Below, one piece after another: positions 29,917 through 38,645 of a stretch of DNA of 64,000 nt. The translations under genes were made by a program, and so were the position numbers. The stretch is taken from positions 4,278,001 to 4,342,000 of the forward strand of contig CP148074.1 in assembly GCA_037482215.1 (NCBI GenBank), read 5' to 3'. Each line of letters begins with the position of its first letter. Within the stretch, counting starts at the first letter, position 1. The notes beneath the pieces are model-generated. The model had not been told where the DNA came from. It saw only the letters and a program-made list of their open reading frames with translations, and ran no database searches. Source of the stretch: Pseudomonas mendocina (GTDB taxonomy: Bacteria > Pseudomonadota > Gammaproteobacteria > Pseudomonadales > Pseudomonadaceae).

Positions 29917-30387
29917 ATGAGCACAAAACCGTTTGAACTCTCAGCTGAACAGCGCGACGCGGTGATCAACTTTTTTCAGCGCATACCCTTCAATCAAGCG
30001 CTGGGCATTCAGATGGGCGAAATGAGTGCTGAAAAAGTCATCATGACTCTGCCCATGAAGCCCGAGCTGATCGGTAACTTTGTCCATGGCATCCTTCACG
30101 GCGGCGTGATCAGTTCACTGCTTGATGTGGCGGGCGGAGCGATGGCACTGATCGGCGCCTTCGACAAACACCAACATCTGTCGGCCAGCGAGCGCATGGC
30201 CCGTCTCTCCAAGCTAGGGACTATCGACTTGCGCGTGGATTATCTGCGCCCAGGCCGCGGCCAATTGTTCACGGCCAGTGCAGTGCTGCTGAGAAGTGGC
30301 AATAAAGTCGCAGTGGTACGCTCGGAGCTGCACAGTGACGATGGCACTCTCGTTGCCGTAGGTACAGGCACTTACCTCTGCGGATAA
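29917..30387 (+). CDS. Hotdog-fold thioesterase family protein
   Basis: A 156-residue PaaI/YigI-type thioesterase. The hotdog signature is clear: GNFVHGILHGGVISSLLDVAGG (about 50-70), where His-Gly-Gly precedes the central helix, followed by strands ending in VAVGTGTYL. Such enzymes hydrolyse acyl-CoA thioesters in the cytosol. The ATG at 29917 is chosen to give the family-like start MSTKPFELS. An upstream in-frame ATG at 29803 would add a Cys- and Arg-rich peptide unlike the family. It lies 129 bases after elbB. Confidence 0.88.
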   Translation: MSTKPFELSAEQRDAVINFFQRIPFNQALGIQMGEMSAEKVIMTLPMKPELIGNFVHGILHGGVISSLLDVAGGAMALIGAFDKHQHLSASERMARLSKLGTIDLRVDYLRPGRGQLFTASAVLLRSGNKVAVVRSELHSDDGTLVAVGTGTYLCG

Positions 30388-30391
30388 GGCA

Positions 30392-30856
30392 TCAGCCTGC
30401 GGGCTGCTTGCGTTGCAGGCGAGTCAGGATGCGGTCAAGGCTGTTGGCAAAGGCCTGTTTGTCACGGTCACTGTAAGGGGCCTGGCCACCTCCGACCTGC
30501 CCCAGCTCACGCAACTCGGTAAACAGATTTCGGGTTGCCAGTTTGTCGCCCATATTGCGCTCATCAAACTCACGTCCACGCGGGTCAAGTGCGCTGACAC
30601 CCTTCTTGACTAGGCGATCTGCCAGCGGAATATCGCTGCAAATAACCAGCTCGCCCGCCACAGCATGCTCGACCAGATAGTCGTCTGCCGCATCAGGGCC
30701 ACTGGGCACCACAATCAGCCGCACGCAGTTGAAGGCAGGTTTGATCTGCGACTGGCCAGCCACCAGAACGACCTCAAAACCTCGTTTCAGGGCAAATTTG
30801 ACCACCTGATCCTTGGCAGCCTTTGGGCAGGCATCTGCATCAATCCAAACTCGCAT
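30392..30856 (-). CDS. YaiI/YqxD family protein (UPF0178)
   Basis: A 154-residue PIN-like-fold protein of unknown function. The N-terminal MRVWIDADACPKAAKD and the central VICSDIPLADRLVKKG with DPRGREFDERNM are diagnostic. The conserved Asp residues suggest a nuclease-like metal site, but no activity is established. It is convergent with the thioesterase gene, 4 bases apart, so their 3' ends overlap in transcription. It lies downstream of the iron permease gene. Confidence 0.93.
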   Translation of the reverse strand: MRVWIDADACPKAAKDQVVKFALKRGFEVVLVAGQSQIKPAFNCVRLIVVPSGPDAADDYLVEHAVAGELVICSDIPLADRLVKKGVSALDPRGREFDERNMGDKLATRNLFTELRELGQVGGGQAPYSDRDKQAFANSLDRILTRLQRKQPAG

Positions 30857-30914
30857 GGTTCGCTTCTAACTCAGGCAAAAGCCGGCATGGTACGCCATAC
30901 CGGCTTTCATCGCC

Positions 30915-32810
30915 CTACGCACTGACAGCGGCTTTACGCCGTGCCGCCAGCCAGCTGCGGCCATACAAAACAACGATGGCAAGCAATGCCAGTGCTTGTG
31001 CAGACAAGGTGTAGGCATCGTCATGAATGCCAAGCCAGTCAAATTCGAAGAACGCCACCGGCCGAGTGCCCAGTACGCCAGCCTCTTGCAACGCTGCCAC
31101 ACCATGGCCTGCAAACACCACCGAGAGCACGCATAACAGCACTGCATTCAAGCCAAAGAAGGTCGCCAGCGGCAGCTTGCGCGAACCGCGCAGAATCACC
31201 CACGCCAGCCCCAACAACAGCACCAACGCCGCAGCGGCGCCGGCCAGAACCATGCCATGGCCTTGCGGCCCAGCCTGTAACCACAGGGTTTCGTAAAACA
31301 AAATGACTTCAAACAGCTCGCGGTAAACCGAGAAGAACGCCAGCACTGCAAAACCGAAGCGTCCACCGCCGCTGACCAAACTGCTCTTGATGTAATCCTG
31401 CCAAGCGGCGGCATGGCGGCGGTCATGCATCCACACACCCAGCCACAGCACCATGACACTCGCGAACAGGGCTGTAACGCCCTCCAGCAACTCACGCTGG
31501 GCGCCGCTGACATCAATCAGATACGCCGCCAGGGCCCAGGTCGCCACACCGGCAACCAGCGCCAGTGCCCACCCCACATGCACACTGCGTACAGCATGGT
31601 GCTGCTCGGTATTGCGCAGAAAGGCCAAAATTGCCGCCAGTACCAGAATCGCTTCAAGCCCCTCACGCAGCAGAATCAGCAAGCTGGAAATGAAGCTCAG
31701 GGAGGCGGACATACCTTCGCCCTCAAGCAATTTGGCCGACTTAGCCAGTTCAGCCTTGGCCAGTTCCAGACGCTGCGCGGCCTGAGCCACCGGCTGGCTG
31801 TCCTGCAACGCCTGCCGATAAGCCATCAGCGCTCGCTCAGTGGTCTTGCGCTGCTCGGTATCGAGGTTATCCAGAGCGCTTTCGACCAGCTCAAAGCCTT
31901 CCAGATAGGCCCCAACCGACAAATCGTAAGCCTGCGCCGAATCGCCCGCCTGGTAGGCAGCCAGGCTTTGCTCCAGGGTCTGCACGGTATGCTCGATCAA
32001 CTGCTTAGGGCCGCGCTGCTGCATAGGCGGCTGCGCACGCTGGGCCCGAAACAGCTCGGCCGCTTCAGCGCCACGCTGTTCGGTCACCTGTGCCGGCGTC
32101 AGGCTGGCCAGTTCACTGAGGGCAATGGGCTCGCCCTTGAGCGCAGGGTTTGCGGTGAACCCCGCGATGTAGCTGGCGATATCCCAGCGTTGCCGCTCAT
32201 CAAGCTGATCCGCGAATGACACCATATCGGTGCCCTCAATACCCAACCCGACGGTATTGAACAGGTCGTACAGACTCAGGTGATCCATACGTGCATGGCT
32301 GCGCAGGTTGGCAGGGGGCGGCTCCATGCCCATGCTGGCGGGGCCATCACCGGCACCTGTCGCTCCATGGCAAACGCTGCAATTTTCAGCAAACAACGTC
32401 GCACCCCGGGATGGATCAGGGGTTATCGCCGGAGTCTGCGAAACGTCATAGGCTTTGGCCAGAATGGCTGCCAGTTGGCGCGCCTGTGCTGCCACCGCGG
32501 CGCCATCCTTGCGTTGCTCAACAGCCTGCTGCAACTCGTTTACACCCTGCTCAAGGGTTACCCGCTCAGGCCGGGCAGGAAGCGCCACAATTAGGCCATG
32601 CAGCACGCCCAAGAACTCGACTTGCTCGTTGTACTCACCAGTATCAATCACCTGCCCTGCTGCTACGGTCGCAGGGTAGTCAACACTCAGGTAGCCCAGC
32701 AGATGCAGTGCCTGAGCGGCACCATCGACCGGCCCGGCTAAGACATTCAGGCTGCAAAAAGCCAGAACCGGCAACAGCATCCAGTTGCAGAATCGGGAGA
32801 GGATCTTCAT
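30915..32810 (-). CDS. Cytochrome c / FTR1 family iron permease
   Basis: A 631-residue inner-membrane iron transporter with an attached periplasmic heme domain. After a signal sequence (LLPVLAFCSLNVLAG) comes a cytochrome c domain with CSVCH at 144-148 and a likely Met ligand in SMGMEPPP. A helical periplasmic linker follows (about 230-370), then the seven-helix FTR1 part with two REXXE iron motifs: REGLE at 382-386 and RELFE at 497-501. Ferrous iron is probably oxidised and imported with electrons passed to the c-type heme. Fusion of both functions is common in Pseudomonas. No Fur box was recognised upstream. Confidence 0.92.
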   Translation of the reverse strand: MKILSRFCNWMLLPVLAFCSLNVLAGPVDGAAQALHLLGYLSVDYPATVAAGQVIDTGEYNEQVEFLGVLHGLIVALPARPERVTLEQGVNELQQAVEQRKDGAAVAAQARQLAAILAKAYDVSQTPAITPDPSRGATLFAENCSVCHGATGAGDGPASMGMEPPPANLRSHARMDHLSLYDLFNTVGLGIEGTDMVSFADQLDERQRWDIASYIAGFTANPALKGEPIALSELASLTPAQVTEQRGAEAAELFRAQRAQPPMQQRGPKQLIEHTVQTLEQSLAAYQAGDSAQAYDLSVGAYLEGFELVESALDNLDTEQRKTTERALMAYRQALQDSQPVAQAAQRLELAKAELAKSAKLLEGEGMSASLSFISSLLILLREGLEAILVLAAILAFLRNTEQHHAVRSVHVGWALALVAGVATWALAAYLIDVSGAQRELLEGVTALFASVMVLWLGVWMHDRRHAAAWQDYIKSSLVSGGGRFGFAVLAFFSVYRELFEVILFYETLWLQAGPQGHGMVLAGAAAALVLLLGLAWVILRGSRKLPLATFFGLNAVLLCVLSVVFAGHGVAALQEAGVLGTRPVAFFEFDWLGIHDDAYTLSAQALALLAIVVLYGRSWLAARRKAAVSA

Positions 32811-32895
32811 TGGGAAGGAGTACCAAATGCAAACAGTTAGCGTTCGATTATGAGCGCCAGCCTCTCCATCAGCAATAAACTGTTACAAATAGTTA

Positions 32896-32928
32896 GCTTG
32901 GGCGCCCGTTGTAGACATCGGCCCAAGC
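32896..32928 (-). terminator. Possible hairpin after the LysE-type exporter gene
   Basis: Stem GCTTGGGC / GCCCAAGC with a 17-base loop, just downstream of the exporter stop codon on the minus strand. No clear T run follows, so it may not terminate on its own. Confidence 0.35.
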
Positions 32929-32951
32929 CTTGGGTTTCTACCGTCCGGCCC

Positions 32952-33581
32952 TCAACTAGCCGCCCGACGCACCGTAGCCAGTAAAGCCGCAGCACCAATA
33001 AACAAGCCACCAAACGTGCGATTGAGCACACGCTGCTGACGCGGTGAGCGCAAAGCGCCCAATACTCGGGCCGCCAAACCGGTGTAACCGGCCATGACGA
33101 TCAAGTCGACTGTGATCATAGTCACCCCCATGATGAGGTACTGCATCAGCAACGGAGACTTCGGATCAATAAACTGCGGCAGTACCGCCAGCATGAAGAC
33201 GATTGCCTTGGGATTGCTGATATTCACCAGAAAGCCCCGCGCCACCAAACTCAGTGGACGGCCAATGGGTCGACCAGCATCCGCCTGCATTTCACTGGGC
33301 TGAGCTTTCCACTGCAGGTAGCCGAGATACACCAGATAGGCCACACCAAACCACTTGATCAACCCAAACGCCAGCTCAGAGGCCGACAACACCGCCCCCA
33401 CACCCGCTGCAACAATAGCGATCTGTACGGCCAGCGCTATTTGCAGGCCCAGCGCATTCCAGTAGCCACGCAGAAAACCGTATTGCAAACCCGCTGACAT
33501 GGATGCAATCGCTCCGGCACCGGGCGATAAGCTGATCACCCAGCAGGCCACAAAAAACGCCAGCCATGTCTCAATCGCCAT
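32952..33581 (-). CDS. LysE/RhtB family amino-acid exporter
   Basis: About 209 residues with six hydrophobic segments. The LysE signature SPGAGAIASMSAGLQYG appears after the first helix and GFLVNISNPKAIVFMLAVLPQF in the middle. Members export amino acids such as threonine, homoserine or lysine; the substrate cannot be told. I choose the start at 33581 (MAIETWLAFF), which has GGAG 9 bases upstream. Earlier in-frame ATGs at 33596 and 33608 would add five or nine residues. The region before it holds the terminator of the terC gene. Confidence 0.9.
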   Translation of the reverse strand: MAIETWLAFFVACWVISLSPGAGAIASMSAGLQYGFLRGYWNALGLQIALAVQIAIVAAGVGAVLSASELAFGLIKWFGVAYLVYLGYLQWKAQPSEMQADAGRPIGRPLSLVARGFLVNISNPKAIVFMLAVLPQFIDPKSPLLMQYLIMGVTMITVDLIVMAGYTGLAARVLGALRSPRQQRVLNRTFGGLFIGAAALLATVRRAAS

Positions 33582-33610
33582 GCTGCTCAACTCCATTTCC
33601 GAACACATAA

Positions 33611-33638
33611 AAAAGGGGTAGGCCTTAGCCTACCCCTG
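33611..33638 (-). terminator. Intrinsic terminator of the abcF-mscS-terC run
   Basis: On the minus strand, AGGGGTAGGC-TAA-GGCCTACCCC is followed by TTTTTT. It lies about 26 bases after the terC stop codon. Confidence 0.92.
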
Positions 33639-33663
33639 TCTTGACGCTACGCACAGACTGTAA

Positions 33664-34428
33664 TCAGTACGGCGAGCCCTTACGCAGCTGCACCGGATCA
33701 AGCTCTTCCTTCCGGGCACGAGCGCGCAGTGTACGCATGCGGATGTTGATCGCCTCAACGGCCAAGGAGAAGGCCATGGCGAAGTACACATAGCCCTTCG
33801 GCACATGCACATCGAACGACTCGGCAATGAGCACGGTACCCACAACGATCAGGAACGACAGCGCCAGCATTTTCAGGCTCGGGTGCTTGTCGATGAAGTT
33901 GCTGATGGTACCGGCGCACAGCATCATCACCAGAACCGAGATCACAATGGCAGCCACCATCACCGGTACGTTGTTGACCATACCTACCGCGGTGATCACC
34001 GAATCCAGCGAGAAGATGATGTCGATGATGGCAATCTGAATAATGATGCCCATGAAGCCGTAAGTCTTACCGCCAGCCTGTGGGCCTTCTTCCTCACCCT
34101 CCAAACTGTGGTAGATCTCTGCCGTACTCTTGAACAGCAGGAACAGACCACCGAAGAACAAGATAAGGTCGCGACCGGAAATCCCCTGGCCCAATACCGT
34201 GAACAGGTCGGTCGTCAGGCGCATCACCCAGCTAATCGACAGCAACAGCAGGATCCGCGTACCCATAGCCAATGCAAGACCAAAGAAACGCGCCTTCGGT
34301 TGCTGTGCCTTGGGCAAACGGCTGACCAGGATCGAGATGAAGATGATGTTGTCGATCCCCAGAACAATCTCCAGAGCAGTCAACGTCAGAAAAGCAACCC
34401 AGATCTCCGGGTTAGCCAGCCATTCCAT
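33664..34428 (-). CDS. TerC family integral membrane protein
   Basis: A 254-residue inner-membrane protein with about seven helices. Family marks are LEIVLGIDNIIFISILVSRLP near residue 20 and IIDIIFSLDSVITAVGMV near 130; the conserved Asp residues in these helices are thought to bind metal. TerC-type proteins have been linked to tellurite resistance and to manganese export coupled with protein metallation. The gene lies 6 bases after the mscS-like gene and ends in a strong terminator, so it is the last gene of a three-gene run. Confidence 0.9.
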   Translation of the reverse strand: MEWLANPEIWVAFLTLTALEIVLGIDNIIFISILVSRLPKAQQPKARFFGLALAMGTRILLLLSISWVMRLTTDLFTVLGQGISGRDLILFFGGLFLLFKSTAEIYHSLEGEEEGPQAGGKTYGFMGIIIQIAIIDIIFSLDSVITAVGMVNNVPVMVAAIVISVLVMMLCAGTISNFIDKHPSLKMLALSFLIVVGTVLIAESFDVHVPKGYVYFAMAFSLAVEAINIRMRTLRARARKEELDPVQLRKGSPY

Positions 34429-34434
34429 ATTTTC

Positions 34435-35022
34435 TTAAACCTCTTTATTACGCGGTTTGGGTTGTTCGCCATGACGCCATCGGCGCACGGCTTTTTGAAA
34501 AAAAAGACTATTCGGAATCTGCAACAAAGCCCCCGGCGCGTCGCCGGTAGCGTCTTCTAAGGTGGTATAGAACAGATTGATGGCAATCACACGTCCGCAG
34601 ACACCCGGCTTGTCGGCACTTTCCATAACCTCGACATACTCCCCGATACGAAAGGGACCAAGGGCGAAAATAAGCAACGAGCAGAACATGTTTGACAACA
34701 CGCTCCAAATGGCGAAAAACGCCACCGCCGCTACCGCTGCAAAACCGGTTAAAGCTGTCCAGAGTACCTGAGCAGAAACCCCTAAACGCTCTAGCACGAG
34801 CATAAATGCGCTGCCGAGTATCAACCATCGTACCAGCCCCCGTACCGGCAGCATTAACTCAGGTGGTAACTGCGGGTAACGAACAGCTAGACGGCTGATC
34901 GCACGGGTCAAAATACGCTGACCTAGCCACGCCAAGAACAGGATTAAAATCACCTGTCCGGCTCTAAGCAAAGGCTCCCGCCAGGTCAACAGCCACTCAA
35001 GTGAAGGCAACGTCAGACTCAA
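34435..35022 (-). CDS. Small MscS-type mechanosensitive channel
   Basis: A 195-residue protein with three predicted helices (LLRAGQVILILFLAWLGQR, LVRWLILGSAFMLVLERL, and the pore-lining FAAVAAVAFFAIWSVLSNMF) and a beta domain (LGPFRIGEYVEVMESADKPG). This is the minimal MscS plan: a channel that opens on membrane tension during osmotic downshock. The C-terminal vestibule is shorter than in E. coli MscS (286 aa), so it is a compact variant. It overlaps the ABC-F stop by 4 bases (ATGA), and terC follows after 6 bases. Confidence 0.88.
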   Translation of the reverse strand: MSLTLPSLEWLLTWREPLLRAGQVILILFLAWLGQRILTRAISRLAVRYPQLPPELMLPVRGLVRWLILGSAFMLVLERLGVSAQVLWTALTGFAAVAAVAFFAIWSVLSNMFCSLLIFALGPFRIGEYVEVMESADKPGVCGRVIAINLFYTTLEDATGDAPGALLQIPNSLFFQKAVRRWRHGEQPKPRNKEV

Positions 35023-36932
35023 CTGGCAGCCTCCAGCTCAGCCTGCAAAGCCTCCAGCGCTTCCAAAGCCTCCATCCAGCGCTCCTCAAGATCGCCCTCA
35101 CGTGCTTTTAGCTTAGCTTGCTCAGCCAGCAAATCACGGAGCTCATCTTTGCGGGCAGGATCGTATAGGTCACTGTCACCTAGTTTTTCTTCAACAGTGG
35201 CCAGCTTCTCCTGGACCTGCCCCAGCTCTTTCTCAAGCTTTTCAGTCTCACGCTTATAAGGCGCCAACTGCTGACGCAGGGCTGCTGCAGCTTGGCGCTG
35301 CAGTCGCTTATCGGACTTATCCGGGTTAGTTTCAGCCGCAGCGGTAGTTGGCTGCTGACGGGCGCGGTAATCCACCAACCAGCGGGCATAATCATCCAAA
35401 TCACCATCAAACGGCTGCACACGGCCATCAGCCACCAGCAAGAACTCGTCTGTTGTGCTCTTGAGCAGGTGACGGTCGTGGGAAACCACCACCACTGCGC
35501 CGCTGAACTCTTGCAGCGCCATGGTCAGGGCCAGGCGCATTTCAAGGTCCAGGTGGTTAGTCGGTTCGTCGAGCAGCAGCAGGTTGGGCTTGCCCCAGGC
35601 AATCAACGCCAAGGCCAGTCGTGCCTTTTCACCACCGGAGAAGTTTTGCACCGGCTCATCGCAACGGGGGCCACGGAAATCAAAGCCACCGAGGAAGTCG
35701 CGCAGTGTTTGCTCACGTTCTGTAGGCGCCAAACGCTGAAGATGGAGCAGCGGGCTGGCGAGATCATCGAGCGCATCCAACTGATGCTGAGCAAAGTAGC
35801 CGACAGACAGATTCTCACCGCGCTGTAATTCGCCACTGATGGGCTGCAACTCGTTGGATAAGTTTTTAATCAGGGTCGACTTACCTGCACCATTGGGCCC
35901 GAGCAAACCCAAGCGGGCACCGGGAGCTAGGCTCAGTTTGACCTTCTCCAGCACCACCTTGTCGCCATAACCCAGGCAGCCTTCACTCAGGCTCAGCAGC
36001 GGGCTGGAGATTTTGTCGGACTCGCGGAAGCTAAAGTCGAACGGGGAGTCAACGTGAGCTGCTGACAGCTCTTCCATTCGTTCCAGTGCCTTGATCCGGC
36101 TCTGGGCTTGACGGGCCTTGGTTGCCTGCGCCTTGAAGCGGGCAATGTACTTTTCCATGTGCGCCCGTTGCGCTTGCTGCTTCTCATACGCCTGCTGCTG
36201 TTGCGCCAGACGTTCAGCACGGGTGCGCTCAAAGGCGGTATAACCACCGCGATAAAGCGTGAGCTTTTGCTGATCAAGATGGGCAACGTTGTCCACTACA
36301 GCATCCAGAAAATCGCGGTCATGGGAAATTAGCAGCAAAGTACCGGGATAAGCTTTCAGCCAGCTTTCCAGCCACAGGATCGCATCCAGGTCCAAGTGGT
36401 TGGTGGGTTCGTCCAACAGCAGGAGGTCTGACGGGCACATCAGCGCCTGCGCCAGATTCAGGCGCATCCGCCAGCCACCGGAAAAATCGCCGACACGGCG
36501 ATCCATCTGCGCGTTATCAAATCCAAGACCCGCCAGCAACTTACGCGCACGTGCATCGGCGCTGTAGCCGTCCAGGGTATCCAGCTCAACATGTAAGCGC
36601 GCCACAGCTGCGCCATCGTGGGCGGCTTCGGCGGCGGCCAGCTCGGCCTGTACTTGGCGCAGACGTATGTCGCCGTCCAGCACGTAATCGACTGCGATGC
36701 GATCCACCGCTTCGATTTCCTGGCGCATGTGCGACACTCGCCAGTCAGCCGGGATCAGGCAGTCGCCCGCATCGGCAATCAACTCGCCGCGCAGCAGAGC
36801 AAACAGGCTGGATTTACCGGCGCCGTTGGCACCGATCAGACCGGCTTTATGGCCGGGATGCAAAGTCATCTCGGCGTCTTGCAGAAGACGCTGAGGACCA
36901 CGCTGTAGTGTGAGATTTTGTAGTCGGATCAT
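35019..36932 (-). CDS. ABC-F family ATPase (YheS/Uup type)
   Basis: A 637-residue soluble protein with two ABC ATPase domains and no membrane part. Walker A motifs are GANGAGKSSLFAL (about 36) and GPNGAGKSTLIKN (about 346). Signature motifs are DFSGGWRMRLNLAQ and NFSGGEKARLALA, with LLLDEPTNHLDL after each. A charged linker joins the domains and a coiled coil fills the C-terminus (about 545-637). Such proteins act on ribosomes to relieve stalling. The coiled-coil tail and length fit YheS. First gene of a coupled run with mscS and terC. Confidence 0.93.
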   Translation of the reverse strand: MIRLQNLTLQRGPQRLLQDAEMTLHPGHKAGLIGANGAGKSSLFALLRGELIADAGDCLIPADWRVSHMRQEIEAVDRIAVDYVLDGDIRLRQVQAELAAAEAAHDGAAVARLHVELDTLDGYSADARARKLLAGLGFDNAQMDRRVGDFSGGWRMRLNLAQALMCPSDLLLLDEPTNHLDLDAILWLESWLKAYPGTLLLISHDRDFLDAVVDNVAHLDQQKLTLYRGGYTAFERTRAERLAQQQQAYEKQQAQRAHMEKYIARFKAQATKARQAQSRIKALERMEELSAAHVDSPFDFSFRESDKISSPLLSLSEGCLGYGDKVVLEKVKLSLAPGARLGLLGPNGAGKSTLIKNLSNELQPISGELQRGENLSVGYFAQHQLDALDDLASPLLHLQRLAPTEREQTLRDFLGGFDFRGPRCDEPVQNFSGGEKARLALALIAWGKPNLLLLDEPTNHLDLEMRLALTMALQEFSGAVVVVSHDRHLLKSTTDEFLLVADGRVQPFDGDLDDYARWLVDYRARQQPTTAAAETNPDKSDKRLQRQAAAALRQQLAPYKRETEKLEKELGQVQEKLATVEEKLGDSDLYDPARKDELRDLLAEQAKLKAREGDLEERWMEALEALEALQAELEAAS

Positions 36933-36982
36933 AATGGCGGCGGAGTCTACCAGAGTCCCCTTTTACTTACGCGAGAAGCACG

Positions 36983-37447
36983 ATGCCAACAGACCTGTGG
37001 CCGTTCGCTGTCACCTTATACCAACAGCCCGGAGTCGAGCAGGCTTGCCTGCAATTACAGGCACAGGGGGCTGACGTGTGTGTCGTGATCTGTGCAGTCT
37101 GGCTGGAAAAGCACCAGGCATCCTGCAGGCCCGAGCGTGTGCTCGAATTACAGAACCACACGCGCCACTGGCATGAGCAGGTGGTGCAGGCGCTACGTCA
37201 ACTCAGGCAAAGCTGGCGCCAGCCAGCCCAAGAGGATACGCACTTGCTGCAGTTGCGCGAGCACGTGAAAAGGCTAGAGCTGGAGGCGGAACGTGAACAA
37301 TTACGGCGTCTGACGGAGCTCACTCATCACTGGCTGAATGAGCCCGACACGACGCCGCAAGACTGGCTCGGGCAACTAGGGCCAGAGCCACTCAACCCTG
37401 CGGCCGTGCAACTGTTACGCTGCACAGCGGCAGAGCTGATGATTTAA
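36983..37447 (+). CDS. TIGR02444 family protein
   Basis: A 154-residue helical, soluble protein of unknown function, seen mainly in Pseudomonas and relatives. Typical start MPTDLWPFAVTLYQQPGVEQA, a middle segment ADVCVVICAVWLEK, then a charged helical region (about 85-120). No catalytic motif is visible. It is divergent from the ABC-F gene across 50 bases and its stop overlaps the algP stop by 4 bases in convergent orientation. Confidence 0.88.
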   Translation: MPTDLWPFAVTLYQQPGVEQACLQLQAQGADVCVVICAVWLEKHQASCRPERVLELQNHTRHWHEQVVQALRQLRQSWRQPAQEDTHLLQLREHVKRLELEAEREQLRRLTELTHHWLNEPDTTPQDWLGQLGPEPLNPAAVQLLRCTAAELMI

Positions 37448-38517
37448 ACACCTGAGGCAGGTGCAGTGGTGTTGGTTACCGGGGCGGTAACCTCTGCAGC
37501 GGCTGGCTTAGCCTCTACTGCTTTGTTTTCTACTGGCTTAGCAGTTGCGGCAGGTGCGGCTGGTTTTGCAGCAGTTTTGGCAGCGGCAGGTTTTGCAGCT
37601 GGCTTAGCGGCAGCTTTGGCAGCGGCAGGTTTCGCGGCTGGCTTAGCGGCAGCTTTGGCAGCAGGTTTCGCAGCTGACTTAGCGGCAGCTTTGGCAGCAG
37701 GTTTCGCAGCTGGCTTAGCGGCAGCTTTGGCAGCAGGTTTCGCGGCTGGCTTAGCAGCTGTTTTGGCAGCAGCAGGTTTCGCGGCTGGCTTAGCGGCAGT
37801 TTTGGCAGCAGCAGGTTTCGCAGCTGGCTTAGCAGCAGCTTTGGTAGCGGCAGGTTTTGCGGCTGGCTTAGCAGCTGTTTTGGCAGCGGCAGGTTTTGCG
37901 GCTGGCTTAGCAGCTGTTTTGGCAGCAGCAGGTTTTGCGGCTGGCTTAGCAGCTGTTTTGGCAGCAGCAGGTTTTGCGGCTGGCTTAGCAGCTGTTTTGG
38001 CAGCAGCAGGTTTTGCGGCTGGCTTAGCAGCTGTTTTGGCAGCAGCAGGTTTTGCGGCTGGCTTAGCAGCAGCTTTTGTAGCGGCAGGTTTCGCGGCTGG
38101 TTTATTACGGCTATCCAGTGCTTTCTCAGCGGCCTCCTTCACTTTGCCAACACCCTGCGCCAGCTTGAGGCTTTCCTGAGCGTCACGCTTGAGGCCTGCG
38201 ATGTATTCGCGAGTTTCAGTCTGGCTCGCCTTAAGAGCATCCAACAGATGCTCCAGCTCAGCAACGGCGTCTTTAGCCTTGGCTTGCGCCTTGCTTTTGC
38301 CAGCCTTGGCGGCTTCTTGAATCTTATTGCGTGCCTTGAGCAGTTTTTCCTGAGTTTTGCCACGCTGCTTTTCCAATTTGGTCAGCAACTTCTCAGCATC
38401 AACCAATGCCCGGCTGCAAGCATCCTCAAGATGCTCAAGGAGACTACTGGAAAGTTGCTGCAACAGATGCAGCGGAGTACTCACAGACTTCTTCTTTGCG
38501 TTTTTGACTGACGACAT
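37444..38517 (-). CDS. algP: Histone-like transcriptional regulator AlgP
   Basis: A 357-residue protein with an N-terminal coiled-coil-like part (about 1-140, rich in Lys, Glu and Leu) and a long Lys-Pro-Ala C-terminal tail (about 140-330) made of KPAAKPAA-type repeats, resembling histone H1 tails. In P. aeruginosa AlgP (AlgR3) binds DNA and influences alginate gene expression and its repeats recombine readily. The tail is encoded by a 12-base-scale tandem repeat. The run of Ala-rich open frames on the other strand is a shadow of this. Located, as in other pseudomonads, beside the FKBP gene and rsd. Confidence 0.93.
   Translation of the reverse strand: MSSVKNAKKKSVSTPLHLLQQLSSSLLEHLEDACSRALVDAEKLLTKLEKQRGKTQEKLLKARNKIQEAAKAGKSKAQAKAKDAVAELEHLLDALKASQTETREYIAGLKRDAQESLKLAQGVGKVKEAAEKALDSRNKPAAKPAATKAAAKPAAKPAAAKTAAKPAAKPAAAKTAAKPAAKPAAAKTAAKPAAKPAAAKTAAKPAAKPAAAKTAAKPAAKPAATKAAAKPAAKPAAAKTAAKPAAKPAAAKTAAKPAAKPAAKAAAKPAAKPAAKAAAKSAAKPAAKAAAKPAAKPAAAKAAAKPAAKPAAAKTAAKPAAPAATAKPVENKAVEAKPAAAEVTAPVTNTTAPASGV
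37530..38095 (-). repeat. Tandem repeat encoding the AlgP KPAA tail
   Basis: Variants of GCTAAGCCAGCCGCAAAACC repeat about every 60 bases as a higher-order unit (AAKPAAKPAAAKT), built from a 12-base KPAA core. Several units are identical, which predicts slippage and length variation between strains. Confidence 0.9.
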
Positions 38518-38645
38518 GGCTGCGCCTCCGGGCGTGTGAAGTTGTTGCCATACTAGACTGCCTCACACCTGTCTTTCCACCTTATGCATTGAGCTTGTCG
38601 GTCTAACAGGCATAATCGCCGCAACTTCAGACGGAGCACACCCTT

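Noticed and set aside
37466..38179. Long Ala/Gly-rich open frame on the plus strand opposite algP
   Set aside because: It is the mirror of the KPAA-coding repeat (GC-rich third positions) and has no homolog or ribosome site.
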